This document shows positions 13,846-13,927 of a DNA stretch of 13,927 bases, in pieces. Position 1 is the stretch's first letter, and every line of letters starts with the position of its first letter. The stretch lies in the NCBI GenBank assembly GCA_021733705.1, contig JAIPKF010000022.1:1-13927 (forward strand). Reading direction: 5' to 3'. A model generated the notes under the pieces. The model made no database searches. It was not told the DNA's origin and was given only the letters and a program-made list of their open reading frames with translations. The DNA comes from Chthoniobacterales bacterium. GTDB taxonomy: Bacteria > Verrucomicrobiota > Verrucomicrobiia > Chthoniobacterales > UBA6821. The position numbers and the translations under genes were made by a program.

Positions 13846-13927
13846 TCAGTCTAAGTTAAATTTTTCGCTTAATTCTTTCATCGTGAACGTTTCTCCTTCA
13901 CCCCTATTAAGCCGATCCAGTGATTCG
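13846..13927 (-). CDS. Antitoxin of the YoeB-type module (C-terminal part, 5' end outside window)
   Basis: Twenty-six C-terminal residues (ESLDRLNRGEGETFTMKELS, then EKFNLD) end at the TGA at 13846-13848. The ESLDRLNRGEG-type segment resembles C-terminal ends of YefM/Phd or RelB-type antitoxins that wrap the toxin; the N-terminal DNA-binding part lies beyond the window. Identity rests mainly on its position just before the YoeB-like toxin with 7 bp between them. It would neutralise the toxin and repress the operon. Confidence 0.75.
   Translation of the reverse strand, partial: ESLDRLNRGEGETFTMKELSEKFNLD

Overview
The window reads as a chromosomal segment of a Gram-negative, host-associated bacterium. 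Base composition is moderate, roughly mid-40s % GC by eye. Evidence for host association is a type III secretion chaperone of the CesT class next to a SopB/IpgD-like phosphatase effector; housekeeping fatty-acid, thiamine and redox genes indicate a chromosome rather than a plasmid. The look of the YbaB, TrxB and glycosyltransferase proteins and the near absence of Shine-Dalgarno sequences would fit the PVC group (Verrucomicrobiota/Chlamydiota), but this is an impression from family memory, not a proof.

Layout: (1) 1-1777, two tandem Bcr/CflA-type MFS drug exporters, the first cut by the window edge. (2) 1930-2847, thioredoxin reductase. (3) 2883-5606, a chaperone-effector pair: a 169-aa CesT-like chaperone followed by a 714-aa SopB/IpgD-like phosphoinositide phosphatase. 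(4) 5675-7647, a GT4 glycosyltransferase and a GNAT acetyltransferase. (5) 7823-9771, accB and accC of acetyl-CoA carboxylase, with a hairpin in the accB leader. (6) 9771-11263, three copies of a 177-178 bp near-perfectly symmetrical palindromic element bounded by TA dinucleotides. Two lie in tandem and exactly fill the convergent junction between accC and a glycosyltransferase gene. The third sits inside the 5' coding part of that same gene, in frame (178 + 2 = 180 nt = 60 codons). (7) 10127-12289 on the minus strand, two tandem fucosyltransferase-like genes. (8) 12406-13351, thiE and ybaB, 7 bp apart. (9) 13411-13927 on the minus strand, an antitoxin (partial), a Txe/YoeB toxin and a 55-aa Cys-rich one-helix membrane protein starting 2 bp after the toxin.

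The most unusual content is the palindromic element family. It behaves like a MITE with TA target-site duplication, contributes stop codons at both flanks of the tandem pair, and has been absorbed as a 60-residue in-frame insertion into a protein, as the Rickettsia palindromic elements do. The second point of interest is the chaperone-effector pair, which is not accompanied by any secretion apparatus genes here and whose phosphatase signature has the catalytic Cys and Arg but an altered segment just after the loop.
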